A stretch of DNA of 64,000 nucleotides from Gleditsia sinensis (Eukaryota > Streptophyta > Magnoliopsida > Fabales > Fabaceae), in the NCBI GenBank assembly GCA_037074535.1, contig CM073463.1:64211595-64275594 (forward strand), in the 5' to 3' direction. Position 1 is the stretch's first letter; each line of letters starts with the position of its first letter. The position numbers were made by a program, and so were the translations under genes. The notes under the pieces were generated by a model. It made no database searches. It saw only the letters and a list, made by a program, of their open reading frames with translations, and was not told the origin of the DNA. This document shows, piece after piece, positions 24,580 through 35,980 of this stretch.

Positions 24580-25355
24580 AACGTACCCTAAGTGTCATTG
24601 TGTAATGGTAGTCCATCCATATGTAGAGTTTTAGGGGTCAGGAATTGTAGTAATACAGGCATTGAGATATTTTGGTGAATTAATTTGTCGCCCTTAATCT
24701 TTATCTCAAACTTTCTTTCTTTTTCTATTTTCTCTATATGGTATCATCGAAATGTCTCTTCATCTTTGTTTTCATTTTATAATTCTCAGTTAAATTTAGA
24801 GTTGGTTTCACTGAATCCACCCTGACCAAATCATTTTACTTAAATTGAGCCTATGAAATTACATATTTACCCTTGGAAACAGGGAGGAGCAGAACTCGCG
24901 GAAGCAGAGGACAGAAAACAGGGACATCGCAAATTCATTTATGCTTATCTCCTTAACTTAGCGACAGTGATATCAGAGCTATGCAACGAAGAAGAAGAAC
25001 TCCTCGGCATCTCTATGGAGTAGCAGAGCAGAAACTAAGAAAAAAAAAAGGACTGCAGAAGAGAGCAAATCGCGGCTGAAGAACAGAGCACAGAAAGACG
25101 AAGCAGCTCGTGAACACTGTTTGAATCAGAGCAGATGCCGTTGGAAACAGAGAAGAAACGCGAGGCTGCAGAAAGAAAACGGAGAAGAAACAGAACGCGA
25201 AGGAGGAAGAGCTGTGAAGCAGGAGAGTAAAACGCGTAGCTAAAATAGCAAGAACGCGAAGCTACAGAAGAGACGAGAAGCAGAAGACGCAGCGGAGGGT
25301 GAAGCCCTGGGACTCGAGGGCATCGCCGGAGATGGAGAACTTGGCGGTGGTTGAG
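24580..25355 (+). other. Retrotransposon-leader-like segment with two primer-site-like motifs, copy 1
   Basis: TGGTATCA (24739-24746), preceded by TTCTCTATA, looks like the end of a copia LTR plus a primer site. A second motif, TGATATCAGAGCT (24968-24980), is one base off TGGTATCAGAGC. From about 24890 the sequence becomes GA-rich and relatively rich in CG with recurring words like AACGCGAAG. The open frame of the second copy (58432-58692) is not preserved here because the A-run near 25040 differs by a non-multiple of three, so I do not call a gene. Confidence 0.4.
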
Positions 25356-25687
25356 CAGGGGCGGAGCGTAGTGTATTGTTGAGGGGGCTGTAGCCCCCCA
25401 AATTTTTTCAAAATTCTTAATAATATATGTAATTTATTATTTAAATATAAATATATTATAATTTAACCCCTCAATCAAAATTAAAATCTTTATAATTAAA
25501 TTTCATAAATAAAAATTTTAAAAATAATTGCAAGTAATTTTTTATATTTTATTTTATTTGTAGATTATATATTATATTTAATTATTTTATTTTTATAATT
25601 ATTACATATAATTAATATGTTTTTATTAATATCATTACTTTTTTTTGTCTCATCAGCCCCTCAATAAAGATTGTCTAACTCTGCCCG
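25356..25687. mobile_element. hAT-type MITE, copy 1 (332 bp)
   Basis: It starts CAGGGGCGGAGCG and ends CTAACTCTGCCCG, with imperfect inverted ends of hAT type. It is flanked by a perfect 8-bp duplication TGGTTGAG (25348-25355 and 25688-25695). The interior is very AT-rich and non-coding. The same insertion is at 58805-59127, so it predates the segmental duplication. Confidence 0.87.
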
Positions 25688-25870
25688 TGGTTGAGAGTTG
25701 GGCAGAAATAGTAAGGCTCCGGGGAGGAGGAAGAATGGAGGGTTTGAAACAGAGAGAGGAAAAGGAATAGTAGTGAAACTATGACCTTTGTTTTAGGTGC
25801 ATGGTATAATTGAAAATATAAAACTATTTTTAAAAGCAGTTACTAGACAAGTCTTATATACCTTGTCTCG

Positions 25871-26067
25871 GCACATAGAATAGCAGAAGAATAGTAGTGA
25901 AACTATAGACTATATTTCGCGGGTTGATAGTATAAGTTAAGAGAATTCAATGTTATACAATATTTGGTTGCACATAGAATAGCAGAGGATCAGTAGAGAA
26001 ACTATGACCCTATTTCAGGGGTTGATAGGATATGGTAAAGCAATCCAATGTTATACAATATTTGGTA
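25871..26067. repeat. Two tandem copies of a 99-bp unit
   Basis: Units 25871-25969 and 25970-26067 both start GCACATAGAATAGCAGA and end with GTTATACAATATTTGGT. They differ by about a dozen bases. A partial earlier copy (GTAGTGAAACTATGACC) is at about 25770. The pair recurs at 59312-59508. Confidence 0.8.
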
Positions 26068-26221
26068 TACAGGAAGAATTATATAAGTTTATATGGTTAA
26101 AATTGTTTATTGATTATTATAGCACAGTAAAGCCAAGAAAAGAAGGATAAGTCTTAATAAAGAATTTCATAAAAACTTTTTAACAACAAAAAGTTATTTT
26201 TATATTTATTTACTAATTTAA

Positions 26222-26635
26222 CATAATATTATCGCTATCACTATTATATTAATTTGATCATGTTGCTAATACTATTGTTAGCACTATCACCAATATTATT
26301 ATTGTTGTTACCACTATTATATTTATATTATTGTCATCATTGTTATTCTCACCACTATTATTATTACTTTGCTATAACCAACTTTGCTGCTACTATTATT
26401 ATCATTGTTTTGCCACTATTAATATAATAATATTATTATCGTTGTTGTTATTATTATTATCATTGTTGTCACTATAACTGTTATTATTATATTGTTATTA
26501 TTATTACTATTATCACTATTATCATAACAGTCTCTGTGACTTTCATTATTATAATTGTATTGTCGTCATTATCATCACTACTATCACTATTATCAAATAT
26601 CAATATTATCATCACTATTATTATTTATTTCTTAT
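26222..26635. repeat. Irregular trinucleotide array, copy 1
   Basis: This is some 400 bp of mixed ATT, ATC, ACT and GTT words with no fixed period beyond three. Related sequence recurs within the MATE intron at 29130-29325, and the duplicate copy is at 59665-60060. No gene is present from 25696 to 27877. Confidence 0.75.
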
Positions 26636-27730
26636 ATGTTGATTCATCAAAAACTTGATAATATCGTAGCTTATACAATAATACTTGATGTAACTTGAAC
26701 TATCAAGTGTTATTCTAAATAATATACCAAATAGAGCTTGAGTATTTATACTATTATTTACCTATTAAAAGGCGTAGTACACTTCATTATGTGTATATAA
26801 ATTTATATGGTTTCAATGAAAAGTTATTGTTGTTACCACATTCTTGAAGATAAATTATTTTTTACAAAAAATAAGTAAATTAAACTAAACATAAAGAAAC
26901 ACATAAATTATACTCTTAAGTGAGATTTATCTTAGACATATTTATATATTTATTCATAATTGCACTAATTTACAAATCTTTTGTAAACTAAGTAAATATA
27001 ATAATTTATCCACTCTTAAATGACAATTTCTCTTTAATGTAGGTACAGTTAATTCAGTGAATAGCTCTATTTTTCAAAAAATTGAGGTTTTTTTTTATCG
27101 TTAGATGCACATTGAAATTATCACATTAGTAATTAAAAAAATTAGAGTAAAAATATCAAGATAAATTTTATGATGGCAAAACTCAGCCTCTTTTAAATAT
27201 AAAGCTATATATAGAATAACCCCATAATTAATTTAAGATAATAAATTTGAGAGTGAATTGTTATTTTTATTTTTAATATCTTTTTTCAATTTAGTCTTTT
27301 AAAAAATTTCTTTTATGAAAGAATATTCCTACATTAACCTTGTCAATATATATTTAAAAGATTTTGCCCAAATTAAAAGTTTGCTTAAACTCTGTAAGTT
27401 TTGAATAGAATATATGAGTAAATTTGTTAAATATTTATTCACAGAATTAATATAAAGATATTGTTGAAAATAAAATAGTCTTTAAAAGACTTAAATAAAA
27501 AAATAAATTTTGAGAAATCAAATTTAAAAAATAAATATATTTTAAAGACCAAAACATCAATTCAATCATAATTTAATTGCTTGGGTCCTGTTGGATTGGC
27601 ATATTCAAAGCCAATTTTATCATTAAATTATAATGTGAAATTTTTTTTTTGAAGTGTTTTTGATAATTATTTTTAGTTTTCCTTGGCATTCTGTGTCATA
27701 ACCCATAACTATATCAGGGGCATCAATAAT
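26636..27730. other. AT-rich 3' flank of the MATE gene, no gene seen
   Basis: The stretch 26640-26765 (ACTTGATAATATCGTAGCTTA onward) is related to 29330-29440 inside the MATE intron. The remainder is AT-rich and unique apart from its duplicate at 60060-61130. I see no open frame or element ends. Confidence 0.5.
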
Positions 27731-27930
27731 AAAAAATAACAACAAAATCATAATCTTTCCTGCAATCTATCTCCTTATCAAATATCAATCTTATTCCCAT
27801 TTTCATCGACCAACGACCTCTTACTTTCTTAAAAAATAACAACAAAATCATAATCTTTCCTGCAATCTATCTCCTTATCAAATATCAATCTTATTCCCAT
27901 TTTCATCGACCAACGACCTCTTACTTTCTT
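27731..27930. repeat. 100-bp tandem duplication over the MATE stop codon
   Basis: 27731-27830 and 27831-27930 are near-identical 100-bp units beginning AAAAAATAACAAC. The right unit contains the last codons and stop of the MATE gene. The left unit lies just past the stop, in the presumed 3' UTR. The second locus copy has only one unit. Confidence 0.9.
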
Positions 27931-30115
27931 CGTCTTCCTCATCCTCTCTTCCTTCATTCTTATCGAAACTGCCCAACTCCTTAGCCCTCAAAGCCTCCAC
28001 TTCCCAATCGGTACGTACCATCACAACATAGAGGATAGATAAGGCACATGCTACTTGAGCAGCTAGAAGCCCATACCAAAGCCCATGGAATCCAACTTTG
28101 AAAATAAAGGCCAGGCCCACGGCCACTGGAGTACCTACAAAGTAAAAGGAGCCCAAGTTGATGTGAGCCCTTATGACGGGTTGGGCAGTGCCACGCAAGA
28201 TGCCAGAACAAGTAGTTTGTGGGCAGTTTGCAAGCTCACATAGGCCCATGATCGGCAAGATTGATACGACCAAGGCTTTCACAGGCTCATCCTTTGTGAA
28301 TAGCTCGGCCCACTTCTTTCTAAGGAACACTGTCAATGCCAAATTAATGAAGCCCATCGTAAAGCCACATCCCAATGCAACCATGGAAGCTAGCTTAGCC
28401 TTGTATGGTTTTCCAGCTCCAAGCTCATTCCCTACCTGCAAGCAAAGGATCGACATTTCATGAGAATAGTTCATATGTTACAAGAAAATAATTATTGGAT
28501 CATAAATTTTCTCTATGGGTCGTATAAAAAAGCCTATTCACCATTTTCGTCACTCTCTTCTCTCTCCATCTTCATTCCATTCCCATTCAGGCATATATTT
28601 CTCCCACCCTCATTTTTCATAAGTTATAGAGACTTATGAAAATCTTTTATGCTTCTAAATTTTTATAAGTAAAATTTTAAGAAAATTAAATAAAACTTCA
28701 TAAAACTTAAATAGTATAAATTTAATTTTATGTACATTATAATTATTAATATCGATATATGTATACTAAAGTAATTAAATAAATTAAATGTATTATAATT
28801 ACTAATATAGATATATGTTCCAGGGGATCGTGGGGTTGTTTGCTATTGTTGCCGAAGGATAAAAGCAATATGTTGTTTTTATTTAAAAATTGAAATGGGT
28901 TTTTAAAATTAAAATATGATTTTTTTTGTTTTTTTTAAATTTAAAATTAAAGATTAAGGGATAATTTGGTCATTTTGCACGTCCAAACATTGGGTTTAAC
29001 TGTAAAAATTAACAGCAGAGAGTGAATTACAACTATATAAAAGAATTTGAAGAATATTACTTAAATTAAAAGAAAAGAGAACAAATTGTAAATGCACCAA
29101 TATTTCAAGGTAGTAAAATGTATTTTTTTTAATAATATTGTTATTGTTGTTACTATCACTTTATGACTGTTGTCACTCTAATTATTATTACTATTTCATC
29201 ACTACTATCACTATTATTATCACCGTCTTTGTTATTATAATTATTATAGTTATATCATCATCATTGTCACCACTATCATCACTATTACCAATATTATCAC
29301 CACTACTATCAATCTATTTGTTATATGTTAATTCATCAACTACTTGATAATATTAGATCTTATACAATAATATTCAATGTTACTTAAACTATTAAGTGTT
29401 ATTCTAAACGGTACACCAAAACTTATGAGTATTTGTATTATTATTTCCCTACCTGCAAGCAAAGCATTGACATTTCACGAAAACAGTTCATATGTTACAA
29501 GAATAGAATTATTGGATCATAGTTAGCTTTATGGGTACCTCTCCATCTCCATTCTATTCACATTCCTCACTGATATATTTCTCCCCATCTTCATTTCTCA
29601 TAAATTACAGAGACCTATGAAAATATTTATGTTTCTAAATTTTTATAAGTAACATTTTAAGAAAATTAAGTAAAACTTTATAAAAATTAAATAGTATAAT
29701 TTTAACTTTGTGTTTAAAAGTGTTTTCTAAGTACATAGCTACTTAAGTATTTACACTAACTAAACTCAATTCTAAAAGATCTTAAATTCTACTTAAAAAT
29801 TACAATTTAAAATTCTAAAATCTTAAATCTGAATTTTAAAAATTAAAATTCTAAATTTTAAATTCTAAACTTTAAAATTTTAAACACTAAATATTAAAAT
29901 AATAAATCTTAAATTTTAAATTTTAAATTTTAAAATTTTAAATTTTAAATTCTAAAACTTTGAAACGTTAACCCATACAATTTTAAAACTCTAATATTAA
30001 ACCTTAGCTTTAAAAAAAAAAAAGAAGATTTTTTTTAAATTCTCTAATATTTTTTTAATAATAAATAAAAAATTGGAGATAAAAATAATTTTTTAAAAGT
30101 TGAACGGGCAAATAC

Positions 30116-30188
<73 letters not shown>

Positions 30189-32164
30189 ATGAGCTTAATC
30201 TATTACTCTTATTAGTTCAACCACTCTTAATTGTTTTTTGGACATTATTCAACTGGTTTTAATAAAATAATATGTTTTACAAAAAATAAGGTTCATTAAT
30301 GCTTCTTTAACTAGTGTCCTTATGGTTAGCATTTGTCCAAAAACAAATTAGCTACGTTAAGATAATTGTAAAAAATTAATGAAAATTTACTAAAATAGAA
30401 TAAACCTCACCAGTTCACAAATAGAGTAAAAGTTCATTGATTCTTTGCTTTGGTGCTTTTTAACTGCAAAAGCCATAAATCAATGTTTAACTTTTTTTTT
30501 TAATTAATTTTTTTTTGGGTTTTTTAAAAGTCACAACTATTTTTTTAAAAATCTAATAAAAAAAATTTTAATTTTTTTTTACTATTATCAATTTAAAATA
30601 TCTAATATATGTTATAAAAAAAGTCTAAATACATACACGTGCACACGTAGACAGTGTACACGCACATTTATTCTTCATTTAATTTCTACAACAAAACACA
30701 AATTTTTGTCATATTTTCATAAGCACCAAGCGCATAACACTATCACTAATATAAATTTTATATATCTTTTTTAATTTTTTAAATATTAAGTGTAATTTAT
30801 ACATGATAAAAAATATTTTTTTTTCATATAAAACAATTATTGCTCATGAATGATAATTTAATCCTAGCCTAAAATAGGATTTTTTTGTACCAAAAATAAA
30901 ATTATTTTAAATATATAAAGTACAATATCTATTATATAATTTTATATGTTCATAACAAGTTTTAAAAATAATGATAAACATCCTATCAGTCAATTTTAAA
31001 AAGTGGCTTTTTAAAAAAATTTATCAAATATTATTTTTTAGATCATTTGAACAACACTTACAACAAAAAAAACTTTTAAGAAGTCACAATATTTTCTGTT
31101 AAAATTATGGAAAAAGAGATTTAAAACTGAGTCTCCGTTATAAACTTACCCTGGCAGAGACGCTGCTTGCAACGGCCAGGGGGACAGTGTACATGATGCC
31201 AGTGGTCTGAACCAGAATCCCAGAAGCAGCCAAAGGCAGAGTCGGATTTGGCAAGTATCCAGTCATTAGCGTCACCATCTCATACCACCACCACTCCAAG
31301 CATATCCCAACGCAACTAGGCACAGCCAGCCTCACCACCTCCCCTAACCCTCCCCTCATTCCTCCCCACGCCCACCTCTCCTTCTTCCTCCACAACCACA
31401 CCACGTACCCCAACATCAACATCGTTGTGTTCAGGTTCGTCAGAACAGAGGCCATTGCAACCCCTGGTACCCCAAGACCCATCACCTCCACCAGCAGGAA
31501 AGTCAAGGGTAAGTGGAGAATTACTGCAATTAAGGTGCAATACATCGTGGGTTTGGTCTCCTTTTGTGATCGGAGGAACACTCTGAGGGGTTGCAACAAG
31601 GTGTTTGTTAAAAGGTCTGGCAGAGAATAGAAGCAGTAGGTGGCGGCCATTGCGGTGATGGATTTGTCTTGGCCCATGAGAAGCATGATTCTTTCGAGGT
31701 TGAGCCAGAGGAAGGTGATGGGTATGCTTGTTATGAGGAGTATGAGGACCATGCGTTGCAGCGAGAGTGAGAGGAGGTTCCAGTTTTTGCTGCCATAGGC
31801 TTGGCTGCAAATTGGTTCAAGGCCTGAAGATAGACCCAAGAGAATGGAGTAGCCTGTGATGTTGGTGAAGCCTACGGAGAGTGAAACTCCAGCAAGCTCT
31901 AGGTTACCAAGTCTGCCCAGGAAGAGAACAGAGATGAAGGCTCGGACAAAGACAATCCAGTTCATTGCTGTGATAGGCAAGGCCATGGCCCATAGCTTTT
32001 TCAGCTCTTCTACTACCTGAATGTATCAAATGTTATAACAAATGGGAATTGGGAAAATCATTGTGCATAGAGACAGAGATGGTGAGAATATGCTTGGCCA
32101 TGGGGCTTACCTGAGACAGAGATGGGAATTTGTGGGAAGAGAAATCTGGGTCTCTGTCTCCCAT
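27878..32164 (-). CDS. MATE/DTX-family efflux transporter, three exons, about 492 residues
   Basis: The joined exons are 32164-32111, 32016-31150 and 28435-27878; all junctions keep frame (54, 867 and 558 nt). Splice sites are CAG|GTAAGC, TTCAG|GTAGTA, AGG|GTAAGT and TGCAG|GTAGGG. The start MGDRDPDFSSHKFPSLSQ leads into VVEELKKLWAMALPITAMN, the usual N-terminal approach to the first helix. MATE signatures follow: SVLFLGRLGNLELAG, SGLEPICSQAYGSKNW, LPDLLTNTLLQPLRVFLRSQ, GICLEWWWYEMVTLMTGYL, SARVGNELGAGKPYKAK, CPQTTCSGILRGT and NLGSFYFVGTPVAVGLAF. About twelve membrane helices are expected, with a charged C-terminal tail rich in Glu/Asp/Lys. The length is normal for plant MATE proteins. From memory it is closest to the Arabidopsis DTX54-56 group; substrate is unknown. 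Family members export organic cations or metabolites using proton or sodium gradients. It appears intact. Confidence 0.93.
29110..29720. repeat. Decayed duplicate of the MATE 3' flank and exon 3 acceptor region
   Basis: 29130-29440 is related to 26222-26765 (trinucleotide array, then the TTAATTCATCAA...TTGATAATAT region). 29447-29720 is related to 28428-28690, starting with CCCTACCTGCAAGCAAAG, which in the gene spans the exon 3 splice acceptor. The body of exon 3 between these parts is absent. This looks like an older local tandem duplication that later lost its exon. Confidence 0.72.
30120..30181. repeat. (AT)n microsatellite in MATE intron 2
   Basis: About 62 bp of uninterrupted AT repeats. 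The matching site in the second locus copy (63825-63919) is about 95 bp long. Confidence 0.95.
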
Positions 32165-33450
32165 TCTTTTTTATGAATAAGCGCTCAAGACCAATATGTA
32201 GCAGAGTACTGAATCAAACAGTGAAGAGGATTGACCAACTATTCCAAGATGATAGGCTTTCAACAGAGGCAAATAAAAGAAAACATGTTTATAATTTTTC
32301 ATTTTTTTCTCGATCCATAATAGCTACTATAGTTATAAAAATGAATAATGCTAAAAACCCAAAACTGCTTCTGCTCCTCTCTTAATTTTTAAAGGGAGGA
32401 AGGGAAAAGGGTGGGACGAGAAAGATTTTAAGGGAGGAGAAAATTAAGAATAGTACGAGGGGATGGTTGAAACATTAACTAGAGAAGTTTTTGTAAGAGA
32501 GAAGGTGAACAGAGAGGGAAAACGGTAGAGAATACGACCAGTTTGGGAGTTAGGATTATTTTTTCAATTAAAACTAACGTTGCTTTCTTCTTTTGTTAAA
32601 TGTGGAATTTCAATTGAGAATGAGAATATTGTAACCTATATATTTTTTTGGCCAAATTGTAACATCTAGCTACTTATGTTGAAGGATAGGAAATCCTCTC
32701 TATTTTTTATACTTTAGTTTATTTTCTGCTGCTTATTGTCATAATAAATCTTTTTTTTTTCGTTGCTGTGAAATGTTATTTTTATTGTGTAACTATTATA
32801 TTATCTATGAAAATAACATCTACTTTGTTATTATATCTAAATATATAGAATTCAAGTATCATCAGTTATACTTATAACTAAAACACACAATTTAAGTAGC
32901 ATCTGTTATATTTTTAGATTTTGGATATAATTTTGGGTTAAAATTTCATTGAGAAAAACATATCCAAACCCCAAATTTAATCAGTTTGAGATATCTTAAA
33001 ATTTAGTAACAGATATTCAACAGGCAGAGGAAAATCCGTCAAACAAGAAAGAAACCACCAACTTCAATTGTGTTTGAAAAAGGTCAATATTTAGTTGTTA
33101 TGCAAGTCTTATGGCATATTATACTGCCACTCTCCAATGGTAGAGATCTAGAAATATATTTTAATTGTTTAGGTTTGCCGAGCCATCATCAAATAGAGAA
33201 ATTCTTAGGTTGACTTGGTAGGAGCTAATAACGAAGAGACATACAAGCATGTAAACTACACTTTTTGAGACTCATTTATCCAACATTAATAGAAGTCCTC
33301 TGCATCCCAATTCTAACCTTGGTTCCCTTTTTTTCTTATCGTTAAAGATATAACTATAAGAACAAGTCCCTTTACCAAGATGAAGTTTTTGTCTTACCAT
33401 TATGGAGTCCAGACCCTCTCTTTACTAAAGGAACTAGAATATAGACACAA
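32165..33450. other. Upstream region of the MATE gene, no gene seen
   Basis: This 1.3-kb stretch should contain the MATE promoter and 5' UTR. It is AT-rich with several TATA-like words (for example around 32335 and 32640), none positioned well enough to call. The short open frame at 32122-32385 on the plus strand overlaps exon 1 and has no domain. Confidence 0.4.
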
Positions 33451-35410
33451 GCTGTTGTAGAAAGCTAGAATTCATGAAGCTCTCGTAGCTGGTCATAGAT
33501 TGTCATGACCACTATTGGAGGAGGCACATGACTAGCATAGAAATGAGGTAAATCCCACCCCGTAAGTCTTATGCCAATAGATATTAGGATAGTACCATAT
33601 TACACCATAATAGGTTGAAACAAATACATGTATATCATAAGAATCATCTATAAACCATATACCATACATTCATCCAAAATTGTCATCAAATCAAACAATA
33701 CAAAAATCATCTGTTACTTATGCAACATAAGCTACACAAACATCCAATTATACAGAGAAGCAGGAATCTTATCTGTAGTTCATAGAGCTACTCTTAGTGT
33801 ACAAAACAACAAGTGTTTAAACAAAATTAGGAGACTTGAAGTCAAACTTGGGCTTATCCCAACCATGCTCAATCGTTACACAGTTAGAGTTAAATTTGAG
33901 TCTTTATGATTATATGAAAAAGAAAAAACATAAAATGGGGTAAGTTTAAAATTCAGTAAGCAAATAACCCTTACTATAACAGAAACATGACAAGCATGGT
34001 ACTAGTTTTTCATAATTAAAAATTAAATGCAAAAAAATATGAAAACATAAACCTTTGGTATTAGAAGGGAAATAAATCTTATGTTAGAAAAGAAAAAAAA
34101 ATTCAATACTAAGAGGTATAAATATAAAGAAAAGATTATATAAAAGAAGGTTAAAATGTTCCATAAGATGAATATAAACCAATTATTGAAACTCAGATTA
34201 AAAGTTCATTAAAAAAAGTTAAGAGTCTCTTATAAGAAACAAAGTGCACATGTCAACAATAGAGAAAATAAGTAGTTAAAATAAATCTAAAGATTTTTGT
34301 TAATTGGAGAACTTTACATTAGAAACAATCATCATTTTTCAAACACATAGCAAGAGAAGGGGTATTCACCGTTAATCAGGCCAAAAGACCTGTAAAATCC
34401 ATCAGACAAAATTTTGTACGAGCCATCAAGCTGTTGTAGAAAGCTAGAATTCATGAAGCTCTCGTAGCTGGTCATAGATTGTCATGATCACTGTTGGAGG
34501 AGGCACATGACTAGCAAAGAAATAAGGTAAATTCCACCCCGTAAGTCTTATGCCAATAGATATTAGGATAGTACCATATTACACCATAATAGGTTGAAAC
34601 AAATACATGTATATCATAAGAATCATCTATAAACCATATACCATAAATCCATCCAAAATTGTTATCAAGTCAAACAATACAAAAATCATTTGTTACTTAT
34701 GCAACATAAGCTACACAAACATCCAATTATACAAAGAAGCAGGAATCTTATCTGTAATTCATAGAGCTACTCCTAGTGTACAAAATAACAAGTGTCTAAA
34801 CAAAATTAGGAGACTTGAAGTCAAACTTGGGCTCATCCCAATCATGTTCAATCATTACACAGTTAGAGTTAAATCTGAGTCTTTTTGATTATATGAAAAA
34901 GAAAAAACATAAAATGGAGTAAGTATAAAACTCAGTAAGCAAATAACCCTTACTATAATGGAAACATGACAAGCATGGTACGAGTTTTTTATAATTAAAA
35001 ATTAATTCAAAAAATATATGAAAACATAAACCTTTGGTATTAGAAGGGAAATAAATCTTATGTTAGAAAAGAAAAAAAAATAAAATTCAATACTAAGAGG
35101 CATAAATATAAAGAAAAGATTATATAAAAGAAGGTTAAAATGTTCCATAAGATGAATATAAACCAATTATTGAAACTCAAATTAAAAGTTCATTAAAACA
35201 AGTTAAGAGTCTCTTATAAGAAACAAAGTGCACATGTCAACAATAGAGAAAATAAGTAGTTAAAATAAATCTAAGGATTTTTGTAAATTGGAGAACTTTA
35301 CATTAGAACCATCATCATTTTCCAAACACATAGTAAGAGAAGGGGTATTCACCGTCAATCAAGCCAAAAGACCTATAAAATCCATTAGACAAAACTTTGT
35401 ACAAGTTATC
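33451..35410 (-). repeat. 979-bp tandem duplication in gypsy-like LTR sequence
   Basis: Unit 1 (33451-34430) and unit 2 (34431-35410) both start with TGTTGTAGAAAGCTAGAATTC and run through the same landmarks at a constant offset of about 979 bp. Both contain TTGTCATGA(C/T)CACT, GTAAGTCTTATGCCAATAG and AACTCAGTAAGCAAATAA-like words; the last resembles AACTCAGTGAGCAGATAA of the Tekay-like LTR at 7010. The strand is inferred from that match. A 93-residue open frame is present in each unit (33628-33909, 34607-34888) but matches nothing I know. Confidence 0.82.
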
Positions 35411-35980
35411 AAGTAAAAGTCCGTTACATAGAACTCAAGATGCACCAGGACTAGCACTCACTACTACTATTTCGTAGTGTTTCCGATTTAAAGTCCTCCA
35501 CTGAGAACAATTAAGAAAATAACAATGAAATGAAAAAAAAGGTCAATTAAAAGATTAAAAATGTTTCATGAAATCCATATCTCTATCAATTAACCCTAGC
35601 CATTAAAAATTCAAGCATAATTAACACATTTTTATCTATAGGCCCATACATGTGCTTTTTACAATTATTTATTAATCCACATGAAACTAAAACATCATTA
35701 TGATCCAACATGAATCTAGATATTCTCAATCAATATCAATGGAGATGCTAAGCATATATGATGCTTTTCTAGCATACCTAAAGTTTATACTAAAAGCCAT
35801 GTATTGAAACATTAGTTCATAATAGAAAAGAATTTCAAGATTGTGTGATGAAATTTCATAAGCAAAATTGTTGACTTTCAAATAAAATAGTACCTATGGA
35901 TAGCTTTAAAAAGAACAACTAAAATTTATGTTATAGTAAATATTAGTTACTCACAACATTAGGTATTCAAGATGAATGAA
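35411..35980 (-). repeat. Continuation of the degenerate gypsy-like LTR
   Basis: Words such as GATGCACCAGGACTAGCACTC and GTAGTGTTTCCGATTTAAAG-TCCTCCAC follow the order of the Tekay-like LTR (GTGCACCAGGGATAAC ... GTGTTTCCAATAGGACTCCTCCAC at 210-270). TAGTTACTCACAACATTAGG parallels CATCTACTCACCAATTTG. No LTR end is visible before the hAT insertion at 35981. No gene is seen. Confidence 0.6.

Larger units (their letters stand above)
17655..30281 (+). repeat. Segmental duplication, copy 1 (part visible in both copies)
   Basis: This interval matches 42215-64000 in the same orientation. Matching anchors include the CACTA interior, copia gag and LTR, the TAA-flanked MITE, the hAT MITE, the 99-bp tandem repeats, the trinucleotide arrays and MATE exon 3. 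If the copies are directly adjacent the unit runs to about 42214 (about 24.6 kb). Confidence 0.9.
28436..31149 (-). other. Intron 2 of the MATE gene, repeat-filled
   Basis: This 2.7-kb intron holds a trinucleotide array (29130-29325), a decayed copy of the exon 3 acceptor region (29447-29720), AT-rich runs of AAATTTTAAA words (29760-29960) and an (AT)n tract (30120-30181). No further exon is needed, because exons 2 and 3 join in frame within a conserved MATE motif. Confidence 0.85.

Noticed and set aside
29138..29347. Open frame rich in Leu, Ile and Tyr
   Set aside because: It is the translation of an irregular ATT/ATC/ACT array; composition alone explains it.
31316..31810. 164-codon open frame on the minus strand in another frame of MATE exon 2
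   Set aside because: It is a shadow of the MATE coding frame; its His/Pro/Gly-rich translation has no domain, and the MATE frame has all the conserved motifs.
33628..34888. Pair of 93-codon open frames suggesting a duplicated small gene
   Set aside because: Both lie in tandem copies of gypsy-like LTR sequence with no recognisable domain. Their similarity follows from the recent 979-bp duplication.
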